64,000 nt of DNA from Megamerina dolium (taxonomy: Eukaryota; Arthropoda; Insecta; Diptera; Megamerinidae): assembly GCA_963854835.1 (NCBI GenBank), contig OY978529.1, forward strand, positions 11,982,139 through 12,046,138, given 5' to 3'. Below the pieces are notes generated by a model that worked only from the letters and a program-made list of their open reading frames with translations, made no database searches and had not been told where the DNA came from. The number at the start of each line of letters is the position of its first letter. The stretch's first letter is position 1. Shown here one piece after another: positions 11,918 to 24,100 of the stretch. Position numbers and translations under genes: made by a program.

Positions 11918-12541
11918 CTTGCATACGTGCGAGTTGATTCTTCGGAAGTATCAACTGTTCTTAGCAATTGATCTGCTGCATCCTGTAAACTAACAACACG
12001 TGGTTCACAACGTTCCAATTCGGCACGTAAATTTTTGAACTTTCTAAACTTGGTATCCAGGACATTTCGATCTTCTGTCAAATCAACCGGTTCGGATGAT
12101 TTGATATTTTGTTCGGTATTTGTCAACCACATGCACAACTCATCGATAGTTTGATGAAATTCACTGTTACCCATTAGTGCAGTCTGTAGTAAACCCTGCC
12201 ATTTGGTGGCATTGATGCACACAATGTTCCAGCGTTTATTGTCCTGTTCTAGACGCGAGCGTAATTGAAGTGCTTTCTCCGTATCGAGGGTATGAGTTGT
12301 TAGATGATCGCCAACCACATTCAATGAGGAAATGATCGATTTATGACTCTCAAGATCAAGTAAAAATTCACGATGATCCTGTATGATATCTTCTAGTAAT
12401 TCAATATTAGACGGTGGTATACTCTGTGCATTTTGAGTACTCTCAGCAAATTGCAACCATTGTTCGAGTCGCCAAAGATCATTGTCAATCTGCTGCCAGT
12501 TGCGTTGTGTACAAAGTGGGCACGTTAGGCGTCCGACCTCA
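11918..12541 (-). CDS. Msp300: Msp300 exon, spectrin-repeat region
   Basis: Acceptor TTACAG (AG at 12543-12542) and donor AAG|GTAGGT (GT at 11917-11916). Phase is kept on both sides: a Ser codon is completed from the exon ending at 12700, and an Arg codon is left open for the next exon. The 208 residues start [19 protein letters not shown], with [14 protein letters not shown] close behind. They continue as amphipathic helices with spaced tryptophans ([31 protein letters not shown]), typical of spectrin repeats next to the nesprin C-terminus. The frame is intact. Confidence 0.92.
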
Positions 12542-12699
12542 CTGTAAGTGTTTGGAAATTATTATTATAATAGTATTATAGTAATAACAAATAAAAAACT
12601 GTCTTATAATGAGCTGCTAGAAATCTGACTTCGACTCGAATTTTCGAAAAACACAAAAAAGTAGATTTAAGTACACCAAAATATTTGAAAAAAGCTTAC
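12542..12699 (-). other. Short Msp300 intron
   Basis: 158-bp GT-AG intron (donor GTAAGC at 12699-12694). Nothing else seen. Confidence 0.85.
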
Positions 12700-15219
12700 C
12701 TCGAATCTTGATCGTTCTTCTGACGTGCTTTCCACTGCGATTGCAGAGTGTCGAAGCGTAGCGACAACTCTGCAACAGTGTCCACTTGAGCCTCTTGATG
12801 ATCAGCATTGCACTCATCTAAGAGCAGACGACTGAGATGTTTAATTAATTCGGTGGAGGACTGCGCATTGCTGATTAGCTTGGCAATTTTCTGTGGGCGA
12901 GGCTTGCGTGTTTTATCACATATTGTATGCTGCAATTCATCAAGATTCGTAAGGCACTCATTGATGGCAGTTTCCAATTCCATTTTGTAAGCATCTTTAG
13001 CTGTTATTGAGGTTTCACGCTGAATGTGAGCTTTATGTGATCTGTGCTTAGACAATGTGTTGACCTGAACTGCTACTTCAGGGGCAACGATATTTGCTAT
13101 TGCAGCGGCAGACTTTTTAGCGTATTCAGCTTAAGGCATGTGTAACGTGTTTGTATATCTTTCCACAATGTCGTATACTGTACGATCATTGTGAGAATTT
13201 TTGCCAGATTTTCTTTCTTCAATTTTGTTTTTGCTTCAGCAGCAACGCCATCTGCATTTTGTATTTTTCTTCGGCGTTCTTAAGTTTCGTTTCAAGGCCC
13301 TCGAGCTTTTTAAGTAACACCTTAACATCGTCTGGGACTAATCATTCAGAATTAGCTAATTCTGCCAGATCGTTTTCTATTAACGTCAAGGCATTAACAG
13401 CGCCTCGCTGTGCATCGCAGAAATCGTTGTACAGTTTCTTATCCTTATTAAGCGTTTCAATTATTGCATTACAACGTGGGGATAGCTGGCCCATTTAGTT
13501 AACATCACTTTGGTTGGCATTATTAGTTTCTGTATATTTTCGGGAACGATGCCTGGAGTCGTTATAAGTTCTGCATAGATCTGCTCAAGTCGGCGTAGAT
13601 TTCCATCTTCAAGCCTCAGCTCATTTAATTTTTGCTCCGTTGCCCTTTCCCTTTCTGTTGCCTCATCTTTTGAAAGTGTCTTCAAGTCACGGTCCCAACG
13701 CGGAATATATCAACCTCCTGTTTAGCCAACCATTCTTTAGAGTCAGTAGTTAATTTAATTAATTGCTGCAAGATATTCCATATGCTCAGTATACGCTTCT
13801 NNNNNNNNNNNNNNNNNNNNNNNNNNNNNNNNNNNNNNNNNNNNNNNNNNNNNNNNNNNNNNNNNNNNNNNNNNNNNNNNNNNNNNNNNNNNNNNNNNNN
13901 NNNNNNNNNNNNNNNNNNNNNNNNNNNNNNNNNNNNNNNNNNNNNNNNNNNNNNNNNNNNNNNNNNNNNNNNNNNNNNNNNNNNNNNNNNNNNNNNNNNN
14001 TGTATATCGAATAAAGTGATAGACGCTCTTCCAGAGAATTGCTCAATGTAGAGATTCGATAATCTAGATCGGCATGTTGTTGCCATAAAATCCAAACCGC
14101 CTGGCGTATAGATTTCATATCATGTGGGCTAATACATTCCTTCAGTTCTTCTTGAATTACGTTCAACTTTTCGAGATCCTGTGTTAAAGTAGCTAAGTGC
14201 ACACGTCGATCCCGCAGCGTACTTAAACGATCTTGAATATCAATGGCATTAGCTGGAATATCGTCTGATAATTGCATTACGAGCCCTTGTATCAAATCAA
14301 ATTCATTCTGTGTATGCCTCATCTTATGGCCATAATCGTCAGCGAGATCTTCTATTTTCTTGAGGAAATTCAACCATATTTCTAGGGCGGCTTTGAGATT
14401 GTGCATACGCTGCGAAATGCTTGCTTGTTCCATACGTATGGACGTAGCTAAAGTGTCATCGCAAAAACGCAACAACTGCTGCTGATTATCCTTCAGTTGT
14501 ATAGACATACTTTCACCTAAATTCATCTCATTCAGCAACGATGTCAGATGCTGCTTTAGTCGAGGCAAACGCTGCAAATGAATGTAATGCAATTGCAAAC
14601 TATTGCGCTCCTTCTCACGATCTTTCAACCAGTCTAACAGTGCAGTCAAATTAAAGCGGTAAAAGTTCCATATTTTTATACGCTGCTCTAATTCGTCATT
14701 GCGTTGCGTTATGCGTGACAGTACGTCATTGTGAACGCTTGTCAAAGCATTAAACTCTTCTGCAACGGATGGCTCCAAGCGCTGATCTGTATTTGTTTGT
14801 GCAGCCAGAACACTGTGTTGTGATATCAACAGATTTTGATGTATTTCGCACAAATGCCGATGTTCTGTCAGGCTCGTATAATCTTCGGGGATAGAGCTTG
14901 AGAGGAAAGATTGTACATGTTGTAAATATTGGCGCCACAGTCTCATTGCTTCGGCGCTATTTTGTGTGCGTATAAGGCTGGTCGAGAGACGATGGTATTC
15001 CTGGAATGTGTCTTGGAATATTCTCTGCCACAGATCAAGTATTTCAAGTATTGACATATCTAATTTGTTCGAACCATCGTTGTTGGTTGAGTTATCAATA
15101 TTACGAATTCCCAATTGCTTGATTTCTTCTTCAGTTCGTGCAAGTGTTTGTAAATGCGATAATAATGCGGACAGCTGCTCTTCACTCTCTTTCGCAGTTT
15201 CCACTTGCCTCGAAATATC
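12700..15219 (-). CDS. Msp300: Msp300 exon, spectrin repeats, interrupted by an assembly gap and consensus errors
   Basis: Acceptor TTTTAG (AG at 15221-15220) and donor CGAG|GTAAGC (GT at 12699-12698). From 15219 the frame reads [16 protein letters not shown] and runs cleanly to 14001 with spectrin-type helices ([49 protein letters not shown]). A run of 200 N covers 13801-14000. Beyond it the coding signal continues to 12700 but in changing frames: breaks near 13695, 13478, 13255 and 13130, plus an in-frame TGA at 13342-13344. Each frame break is explained by one missing base, two of them in C or A runs. All residues between the breaks still look like spectrin helices (for example [20 protein letters not shown]), so I treat this as one live exon with assembly errors, not a pseudogene. 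Confidence 0.85.
13801..14000. other. Assembly gap (200 N)
   Basis: Exactly 200 undetermined bases inside a coding exon. The round length suggests a placeholder, so the true size, and the residues lost from Msp300, are unknown. Confidence 0.99.
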
Positions 15220-17046
15220 CTAAAATACATGAAAAATGATATGTATTGTACTTGTCATAGGTAAAATATTGATTATAATATATCAATCAATCCTAAAACA
15301 AACTAAAAAAATCAGGCAAACCTATAGTACATAAATAAACAGACATCCTGCCATAACGTGCCATTTCGGAAGGTGTACTAGCCAAAAGGATGCTAAAACT
15401 CTAAGTCACAGGGACTAGTTTTGAAAAGCTGGTATCAGAAATCTCGAGTTCGTCAACGCTGATAAAGTGAACTATACTCGGACAGTCAGTCTGCTCTGAG
15501 ATCACTGCAATCAGCAAAACATTCATCCAAGACAGTGATTGAATGTCATGAACTATTAACCGAGCTTTCGGAATACTTTAACATAACTCTGTCTTGGGTA
15601 CCCGGCCATAGCACTATATTGAGGGTAACTGCAAGGCGGATGAATTTGCAAGGCAATTGGTCCCAATGCCACTGACAACTTGCAAGTTACTAATAGATAG
15701 GTTTACCATCGATGTCGCCAACACACGTTGGAGACAAACCCCTAACTGTTTAACTAGTAGGCTAACGTGGCCGGAATGGAGCTTAAGTCGAAGCTACTTT
15801 TCAAATGTAATAGGCTGGACACCAGAAGAACAGTTGGGGTTCTAACAGGCCATTGCCTTATCGGTAGGCACGCAAATAGACTAGGGGCACCTTTTCACGA
15901 CTTGCTCTTGACAGCATCACAGAAATTGCAAATATAAAACTAACCAAGATTATTTCGTTCATTAAATCCACAGGATGGTTTAGAGAGAACCCAGTGGGAT
16001 AAGGATATGCTTCAGTGGTATCACAATGGGCCTTCAAATGGCCTAAGTGCGTCACAAGACAGCCAGCCTACCTACCTAAGAGTGGTGCCCATTTTCAAAA
16101 ATACTTACACCTTGATAAAGTAATGTTATATGTGGGGTTTCTTTATATGTTCGTGCGCAAAGTGCAGTCGGGAACATTATTATGATTGAGTGGCATAAAT
16201 GGTTTTCATCCGATTAAACCCATTTTCGCATGTAATTTCATCTTGATATCCAAATTTTTCTTTCAAGATAGACGTTTCATCCATGGACGAACTCATCTGT
16301 TCCTTTTTATGTACCAATTTTCAGCTCGTTAACTCTATAATTACGGCAGTTATTGTGCGAACAGTCGGACAGAGAGACAGAGAGATCTGGCTAAATCGAC
16401 TTAAATCGTGATGCTGATCAGTACAACACATACATATGGGTATTATTACAACAGGTACAGTGAACTCGATATACCCTTGAAAAATCGAATCATATTGAGA
16501 ATAGTCTGATAGACGAACACTTTTCACTTTTCACTTGCACATAATTAATTATGGCTTATATTACAAGCTGGAATATGTTTCATTGTTTAATCGAATGGGG
16601 CCAGTATCAGAATAATTCGGAAAGAAATTGAAATAATTTGAAACTGCTAGAGTCAAATATGTTTAGATATATTGTTTGTATTAGGAGTGTTCTCGTACGC
16701 AATGTTTGAGAGAGCGAAATGACATTTCATTTTGAGGGGAAGTTGCAAATTGTTACTGGACAAATTTATGCCATTAAAGACTTGCAAGTAGGAAAAACAG
16801 CTGATCGTAAGCAAACTAATAAGCGAACGAACAATTGCAATTTACTTAGTGGAATAAAAGCTGTTCGTGAAACTTGCAGGTTTTTGGTGGATTTTTGTTC
16901 TCGTACTTTTTGACATATTTTTCTCTTTGAGAGCAAATGCTGTCAAATTCTCAGAAATTTGTTTACTGGATAATTGTTACTGGAAAAGTACGAAAACACA
17001 CCTATTGTGTCAATATTTATTATAGATACAATCATACAGTACATAC
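15220..17046 (-). other. Msp300 intron with an antisense LINE fragment
   Basis: Holds the plus-strand LINE 3' fragment at about 15400-16080. The remainder (16081-17046) is AT-rich with no recognised element; short plus-strand frames at 16719-17119 show no motif. Confidence 0.7.
15400..16080 (+). mobile_element. LINE 3' fragment: RNase H end and 3' UTR
   Basis: The plus strand encodes YSDSQSALRSLQSAKHSSK at about 15476-15535 and LSWVPGHS near 15590-15615, both RNase H blocks. After frame damage comes VLTGHCLIGRHANRLGAPFH (about 15837-15899), a conserved post-RNase H block, and then a degenerate finger and a STGWFREN-type end (about 15970-15995). The 3' UTR reads CACAATGGGCCTTCAAATGG then CCTAAGTGCGTCACA, and ends in CCTACCTACC near 16065-16075. 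This 3' end resembles that of the SINE at 11253. 5'-truncated, inactive, antisense to Msp300. Confidence 0.75.
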
Positions 17047-17304
17047 TTGTTTTATGTTGTTTAAATACATTTTCGCCTGTGTGATATTTTCATCGATTTC
17101 TCTACGTTCGTTGTCTTGAGTTTCAGCGACATTAGCTAGCGTTGTAATGACTTCTTTACAATCCTCTAACCGTTGACTTAGGGCATTTAAATCATCTTGC
17201 ATTAAATATGATGCATCCAAACCAACATCAGCAGCAATTTTTGAAGCCATATCACGCAGTTCCATTAAACGATTATTTTGTACATTTAGTTCCTCTTGGT
17301 AATC
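17047..17304 (-). CDS. Msp300: Msp300 exon, spectrin-repeat segment
   Basis: Acceptor CAATAG (AG at 17306-17305), donor CAA|GTATGT (GT at 17046-17045). The 86 codons are phase 0 at both ends: [19 protein letters not shown], then a helix with [20 protein letters not shown] and [14 protein letters not shown], ending [10 protein letters not shown]. Predicted as coiled helices of one spectrin-like repeat. Because it is a multiple of three, it could be skipped without changing the frame. Confidence 0.88.
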
Positions 17305-17561
17305 CTATTGTAAAAATTGTAAAAATTTTGAAATAAACAAACAACAGCAAAATATATTCCATTTAGTATTATTGGAAAGAAAATTAAAATATATGAAAAT
17401 AGAATAACAAAAGAATGATATTTGTGATCATTTGACCCAAGAAAAACTTCAAAACGACGTCTATGTATGCAATTTCGCGGTCTAATATTCTATCAGAAAT
17501 AGGAATGTACTCTTTAAAAAAAAAAAATAATAAATAAAAATACATAAAAAAAAAATTGAGA

Positions 17562-18068
17562 CATATAGCCTAGACAGACGGCAGCGTTAATCCGGATTAC
17601 CGGCGCACTTAATCCGAATAAAATATTAACTAAATGGCTGATTGATGTTTTATTAGGTCTGCTCACTTACATTACTATCACTATAAATTTCTGTCATCTG
17701 TCACTCTCGATATGAGAAAATCTACAAGTAGTACTTGAACTGAAAACTATCAGAAACTTATAAATTGACATTCACAGTTCGTAATTGACAGTTGGATTGA
17801 TTTTTTCGCCAACGCGTTTCATGTTGAAAACTGTTAACAATTGTTGAAAGTTTTTTATAAGCGAACGCACCTATTGTTTTGTAAGTTGGATAGAGAAAAA
17901 TTCACAATAGAAAATTTTCAGCAGTGTTGCCATCGCAAATTGCCCTAACTCTCATTTATTTTGAGAATTAACTCGTCGAGTTAATGCGGATTAGCTGCAG
18001 TTAATGCTCGAGTTAATTCGAATTAAATCGTTAATCCGGATGAACGTTGCCGTCTGTCAGGGCTATAA
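17562..18068. mobile_element. Non-autonomous TIR element, copy 1
   Basis: Ends are inverted repeats of about 36 bp. The left end (from 17562) reads TATAGCCTAGACAGACGGCA; the right end, complemented, reads TATAGCCCTGACAGACGGCA. Both continue with (C/A)GCGTTAATCCGGATTA-like sequence. The interior (about 430 bp) has no coding frame, so it depends on another transposase. The shared interior block GTTTTATTAGGTCTGCTC with CACTTACATTACTATCAC recurs in the copy at 20078-20497. The superfamily is not determined. Confidence 0.78.
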
Positions 18069-18372
18069 GGGTGTGTGCGAGTTCGTCTAAATTGATGTCT
18101 AAATTGTGAGTTTTCCTAAATTATATATATGTAAACCGAAGCTTTACATATATAAGAACGTGTAGAGTGCGAGAATAGTTTAAGCACATTATTGTGCTAT
18201 GAAAAAAAAAAAAAAATCAATATCTGCATAGTGTATGAAAAAGAAAATTGCAAAAATGTTTTGCGTGTACATTATACTCTTCGTATGTATTTCTTTTTTA
18301 GACACAATTACACTTACTTACACAATTAGACTTATTAGATTGGTCCAAAAAAGTTATGTATACACAATTCAA

Positions 18373-18495
18373 AGCATAACAAAATTTAATATCGAAAAGA
18401 TTTTTCTTTCGAACGGTAACCACCTGCCGGCAAGAATTAAGCGTGTCCTCTCAGAGAGAGGGCAGCCCTAACCTAACCTAACCTAACCTAACCTA
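18373..18495 (+). mobile_element. SINE fragment with telomere-like (CCTAA)n tail
   Basis: Plus-strand copy of the 3' half of the SINE seen at 11253-11590, in the opposite orientation. Matching blocks are AGCATAAC.AAAATTTAATATCG, AAAGATTTTTCTTTCGAACGG, CACCTGCCGGCAA, then after an internal deletion GTGTCCTCTCAGAGAGAGGG and CAGCCC. It ends in five or more units of CCTAA (about 18467-18494). The tRNA-like head is missing. Confidence 0.8.
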
Positions 18496-18645
18496 CTTAG
18501 AATCATCGGTAGTTCCTTTTTTGTTTTTTTTTGTGGTCTTCGATTTGTGGACAACAATTTTACCCGCACTAATGTGCATACAAACACAAACCCACCCAAA
18601 CACTCAACTATCACTTCCCTTACAAATTTATTTAATAGCACTTAC

Positions 18646-18951
18646 CTTGATATGCTGAATTGGATCCGTTTGCTTTTCCAAGGTTTTTACAGTTTCCAAT
18701 TGTTGTTCGATAAAGTTTTCAACAATAGCTGATGCCTGCCGATATTTCGTCCACAGTTCAACAGCGCGTTGATAACGTGTGCACAAAGTTTGCAAATTGT
18801 CCGATGTTTCATTCCAAGCGCCAACTGCTTCCTGCACAGTCGACTCAATTTGTTCAGCAACTTCTTTGTCGCATGTTTCCATTAAGGGCTTCGCCGACGA
18901 TTGCAAGTCATCGACTAATGTTTTACGCTTCTGTAAATCATCAGCAAGATC
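18646..18951 (-). CDS. Msp300: Msp300 exon, spectrin-repeat segment
   Basis: Acceptor TCTTAG (AG at 18953-18952), donor AAG|GTAAGT-like (GT at 18645-18644). The 102 codons are phase 0 on both sides: [19 protein letters not shown], then a repeat with the landmark [15 protein letters not shown] and [18 protein letters not shown], ending DPIQHIK. The Trp spacing and heptads are those of a spectrin repeat. Frame intact. Confidence 0.9.
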
Positions 18952-21194
18952 CTAAGAGAAGTGATTACATTATTTTCATGTGATATCATTTTATATTAGA
19001 TACAATAATTTCCGAAATAATCTACGTATTTTATTTGAATTGCTCCCTATACGGCGATACCATCAGATGATACACCTGTATGGTTTCGTAGTTCGATGTA
19101 CACTGAAATTGTACACTAAATTTCTACACTGAATAGCTTAAAACGAACTAACACATATGTAATGTGTTATTGCGGCAAAAGCGTCACTCAGCTTGTGCGG
19201 CAACGACTTTGAAAAATTATAAAATGGAAGAAAAATGAAAAGAGAAAAATTGAAACTCCTTAACTTTTGCATCGACACCTTCACAACAGGGTGCTGTGTA
19301 ATTTGCTTCATATAAGAAAGCAAGATATGTAATTTTACTACTTTTAGTTAATAATTAGTGAGAGATTGTTGGCATAAAACGATACCATCACACAGACGGA
19401 CCGAGAAGCATGGCGATTCTGATCAATAATATATAGAGTACAATTTGCCATGCCTGTCACCTCTCCGTTTTGATGTTAATATACCATTGACTTTGAGTGT
19501 AAGGTGTAATAATAGTCATAATAAGTGGATAAAATGCGAATGCATATATGTATTATGTATGCACAGTACTTGACGGCGAACGTTATTGAGAGACACGTAA
19601 GGGATTTAATAGCGTGATATCATTTACGTAATTCCAAGTGCGTGTGATTTGCCATTTATATCGTTATATTTTACCAATAGTTTCGTCGTAATATTAACAG
19701 TTGTAAAAAGAACAACAAAAACAGAGCCAGCTCATGCTCTATGAATATGAATGGATCCTAGACAAAGTCATTTATAGTAGGTGTCATAGTTTGTATCAAA
19801 TGAAACATAAAGCGCCATAACACAACACCTATTTAAATTTGCAATTTTTGTAGTGCGTTAAATTTTACAAACAGTTGAATGAAACTACGCAAAAATATGC
19901 GCGAAGCATAAAATTTAACTGGTGCGTTTAACTGCATTGACCTGGTAAGTCTAGCGCAGCCCTTGTTGATCTCAACGCACGTGAACTCACTGATTGTTAG
20001 TGGTTGGGCACTGGACTGGGACCCGGCATATGAAAATTCTATCCGGATTATCGACGCACTTAATCCGAATAAAATACTAACCTGACAGACGGCAGTATTG
20101 CGGATTAACTAAACAGCTGATTGCTGTTTTATTAGGTCTGCTCACTTACATTACTATCACTATCAATTTCTGTCATCTGTCACTCACGACATGAGAAAAT
20201 CTACAAGAAGTACGTGAACTAAAAACTATCAGAAACTTGTAAATTGACATTCACAGTTCGTTTCATGTCGAAAACTTTTAGCAATTGTTGAAAGCTTTTT
20301 ATAAGCGAACACACCTATTGTTTTGTAAGTTGGATCGAGAAAAATTCACAATAGAAATTTGCCATCATAAATTGTCCTAATCCTCTTTAATTTTGAGAAT
20401 TCACTCGTCGAGTTGATGCGGATTAGCTGCAGTTAATGTCCGAGTTAATCCGAATTAAATCGTTAATCAGGATTAACGCTGTAGTCTGTCAGGGTTATTA
20501 TGCCGTTACCTCCGGCAAAATATCAAAATGGAGATAGGCTACTTCAGGGCCATGGTGGGTAGCCCAACTGGCCAAACTGACAGAAAATTCAGCCTCCAGA
20601 ACCACCAGAGTAGAAGAACACCTCCAATAACAGAATGTGGCTGATTTACTTCACCTAAATACGAAACTTGGTAATTACTAGTACTAGATTCCAACATCTC
20701 AACATTTACAGAGCGACGTGGCTGTCTCCAAATCAGCGAAAAAGAAACAAAATTGATCATGTGGCTTCCAGTTTGATGGACGTGAAATCGATCCATGGTG
20801 CCACCAACATCTACTCGGATCGCTACCTGTCGCGAAGAAGGTAATCGCTTATTTCCAGCCTCTGAGAAATTAGCTGCATGACCAGGGGTGTATCACGACT
20901 ATACCGTAGAGAAAGAAGGTGATACGCGAGCTGTTAAGGAGCGGTACAGTAGAAAAGGAGTGCGAAAAGACGCTTTGGTGGCGATATATTGACATAGTAA
21001 AATGCATACATTTATTTCGATATTTTAAAATTCAAAAATTCGAAAGTTACGTTTGTCAATTCTTCAGCCGATAACGAACTTATGTAAAGTGCCTTATTCT
21101 GATTTAGCGGTCTTTTGGCGCTGGGTAAGCATAGACGAAAAATGTCTCAAAATATATAATTCTCACATCCGAAAAGAAAATACTGTTTACTTAC
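18952..21194 (-). other. Msp300 intron with a second TIR element
   Basis: 2.2-kb intron. The TIR element copy is at 20078-20497. The region 20500-21000 has an unrecognised minus-strand frame (20539-20796) that may be repeat-derived. The region 18952-20030 shows nothing recognisable. Confidence 0.65.
20034..20497. mobile_element. Non-autonomous TIR element, copy 2, rearranged
   Basis: Terminal inverted repeats lie at about 20078-20107 (TAACCTGACAGACGGCAG...) and 20464-20497 (complement TAACCCTGACAGACTACAGC). The interior matches copy 1 (CTGATTGCTGTTTTATTAGG, TCTGCTCACTTACATTAC, TCTGTCATCTGTCACTC). Directly outside the left TIR, 20034-20076 repeats sequence that in copy 1 lies inside the element (CGACGCACTTAATCCGAATA), so the left end is rearranged or two copies are nested. 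Confidence 0.75.
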
Positions 21195-24100
21195 CTCAAG
21201 ACGTTGAGTTGCCTTTTGTAATCGTTTAAAATCAACTTGTCCTTGTATCTTGAGTAAATCCATCATAAAATCAGCTTCTTGAACCGATTCGTGAACCAAT
21301 TCTAATTGATGTTCATATCGGGTCCAAAGTGTTAAGCGATTTCGGAGAATTGACAAAATGTTGGCACATTTACTTTCGAGGAATGCATGCTCATCTTGAA
21401 GTTCTGAGATGTCGCGTTCTAATTTCACTGGTGAGACGGACATTTTCAAACGCATTGGTAACGTATGTAACATCTGACGAATTCGCATAATTTCCTGCCA
21501 ACTGCTGACAAGTTCTTCACCAACTGACTGGCAATCAGTGATGACTTTTTTTATAGAATCACTATTCAGGTGGGAAGCACTCTGACATTCGTCCAAATCG
21601 ATTGAGAGTTTAGCTTGGTGTTTGCGTAGATTATAAATACCTTCGTGTATAGCATGTAATTGCTCGCGCAATACTGAAGCTCGCTCCACTTCCTCATTAA
21701 TGAGCGTACTGACTTTATGAGAGAGTGCAAACAATTCACCAACTTTTTCTGGATCGACAGGAGGCTCCTGTAATCCAATACGACCTAATTCGTTCACAAT
21801 AAAGCCTAGCGGTGTTCGCCACACTTGTAAGTGCTCAATGTAAGAACACAATTCTTCTTCATTCTTAATAACACCTTTCATGCTTGTAATGTCCAAATAA
21901 ATTTTCTGCAGTCCGCTTTCTATGCTTGTTAGTTTGTCTTCAAGCGACACATCTGTCGTAGAAAAGCTATTGGCAATCGAATTTTGAATTTTTTCAATAC
22001 TCATCGCTATTGCACTCCAACGATCTTCCAGTTGTGCATGGAATTGCCGTTGTAACATCTCATCGGCCAATGGCATTAATTGTAGTGCTTTTTCAAAACT
22101 GTTTCCAGCCTCGCAACGAATATTATTGTGCATTTGGAAGCAAGCTTTTAGTTCCCAGAATTGGTGCATATGTTCGATGGGCTCTTTCATCGAATTTTCT
22201 GAGACCCGTATATGTCGCAGCTCTTTTTCAGCTTCACGAACAAATACCTCCAACTTATCAGTTTGTGATTCAAATTTACTCCACATTTCCTTGAAAACCA
22301 GTAAACGGTGTAAGTACATAGTAACCTCTTCCCGCAACTTCAATAACACAATTATTGCTTCGTTTGTTTCTTCGACCAAGTTAGGCGCTTGATTGAGGTT
22401 TTGCAATTTATTGGCCTTACTTGAGAATTCTGTAAATTTGGAGTAATGCTGAGATATGTCTTTGTTCAGCGATTCGTACAGTGTTATATACTGATCGTAA
22501 TCGGCAGATGTTACAGCCGATAAGTTAGGTACACGTTGTTGAGCCACACGTAACCATTGGAGTTCCGTTTTCATGCCTTTTTCCAAACCAGTCCAACATG
22601 CCGCTGCTTGCATCAATTTTGATAAGCGCTCTGATGCCTTTTCCAGTAGGATGCTAGCGCGATCGTGTAGCTCTCTGTGTAATTCAGAATGTTTATCCCT
22701 AGTTTCAGAATCGATATTTTTCTCTAACGATTCCAACATTGCGCGGCAATTATTTAAATTACCGTAGAATGCCCGCTGCTTCTGAAGTTCGCTATTCAAA
22801 TGCTCAAGCGTATTGGAAATGATCGGACTTTCAACTAGTTTATCGGCTAATACCGTAATATTTTTAAATTCTTTCAAAGTCTGTTCGTATTCTTGACCCA
22901 AAGCTCGTAGTTGTAGTATGCGATCGCGCTCTGCCACAATATTACTCTCAATATATTTGCTCTTATCGTAGCAATTATAAATATCTTGTGGAACCTTTTT
23001 ACCGGGAAAATCACGTTGGAAGGCACGGGCATTTTGTATAAGTTGTAAAATATGTGCTCTAGTTTCGTTATTTTGCACTTCCAATTCGTCAAGATTCTCT
23101 AATTTCGAATTTAGTGTGCTCTCTTGAATTAATATAGTCTCGTAGTGTTCTTCTATATCGTCTAATAGGGCAGATGTTTGATGAAGAAGAACAACTAAAT
23201 TATTCCACTTGTCAAGATCTTTCGCATCTTGCTGCTGACTATCTTTTGTTGCATCTTTGACGGCACTCACGTGTTCTTTCAGTGTTTTTACATATTTGCA
23301 GACGTCTTCCTTCACTGATCTATCAATATTTGTGATTTGTGTTTCAAGTACGTTCACATTTCCCTCTATGGTATTGAGCTGATTATTAAGTTTATTGTAA
23401 TCATCTAATTTCTCTTCAGATGGACCCTCATTCGACTGCTGTCGAATCAAATAAACACGGTATTCGATTGTTTCCAACCAAGTTGAAACCTGTTCGATTA
23501 TCGTTACCACAGTGGTACGTATTTCCTCCGGATTTGCATTTTGCACAGATTGCTTCAAGTGATCGAGTTCACCACTTATTTCCTGGATTCGTTGCTCCAC
23601 CGGCACCTCTTTTATTCGATCTGATAACGTTGCTAAATGCAATACATTACTTAGTGGTGTATGATGATCAGTGCGTTCTCTGACAGGCTTAGCTCTATCA
23701 CTTACAATGTTCTGACTTTCGCACAAAATGCTCGCAGATGTTTGAATTGGTCGACTTTGTCCTGGATAATGCATGAGATTTTCGGACATTATCGTTGACT
23801 GCGGAATATCTTCGGGAGAATTTTCAATATTTTTATTTGACGTAGATGCTAACCAATAGCTCTCTTGAGCACTTGGCACAATTTCATTATCAGGCCTTAG
23901 TTCTATTGTGGCAATTTCTTCAGTTGGTGACATCACTTCTTCAATCATTACGGACGACGTTGGCCTAGAACGTGGTTTGATATTTTGCTGAACCGACATA
24001 CCAACTTTGTGGTTCTCACTAACTTGGACAGCAAAATCGGGGTACTCTTCAAAAACAGTAGTCTTCGTTATATGCAATTGCATTATCTCAGGCGATTTGC

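Larger units (their letters stand above)
17305..18645 (-). other. Msp300 intron with a TIR element and a SINE fragment
   Basis: Contains the TIR element at 17562-18068, a 12-bp perfect hairpin at 18124-18154 (TATATATGTAAA, 7-nt loop, complementary arm) and the SINE fragment at 18373-18495. Confidence 0.75.

Noticed and set aside
13120..13700. Pseudogenisation of Msp300
   Set aside because: The breaks are confined to a short stretch beside an N gap, are single-base, and the rest of the gene is intact. Assembly error is the simpler explanation.
18467..18494. Interstitial telomere sequence
   Set aside because: The CCTAA units follow a SINE 3' end shared with the copy at 11253, so they are the element's tail.
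20539..20796. Minus-strand frame rich in Trp and Leu
   Set aside because: Looked like a possible transposon fragment, but no known block could be recognised, so no call was made.
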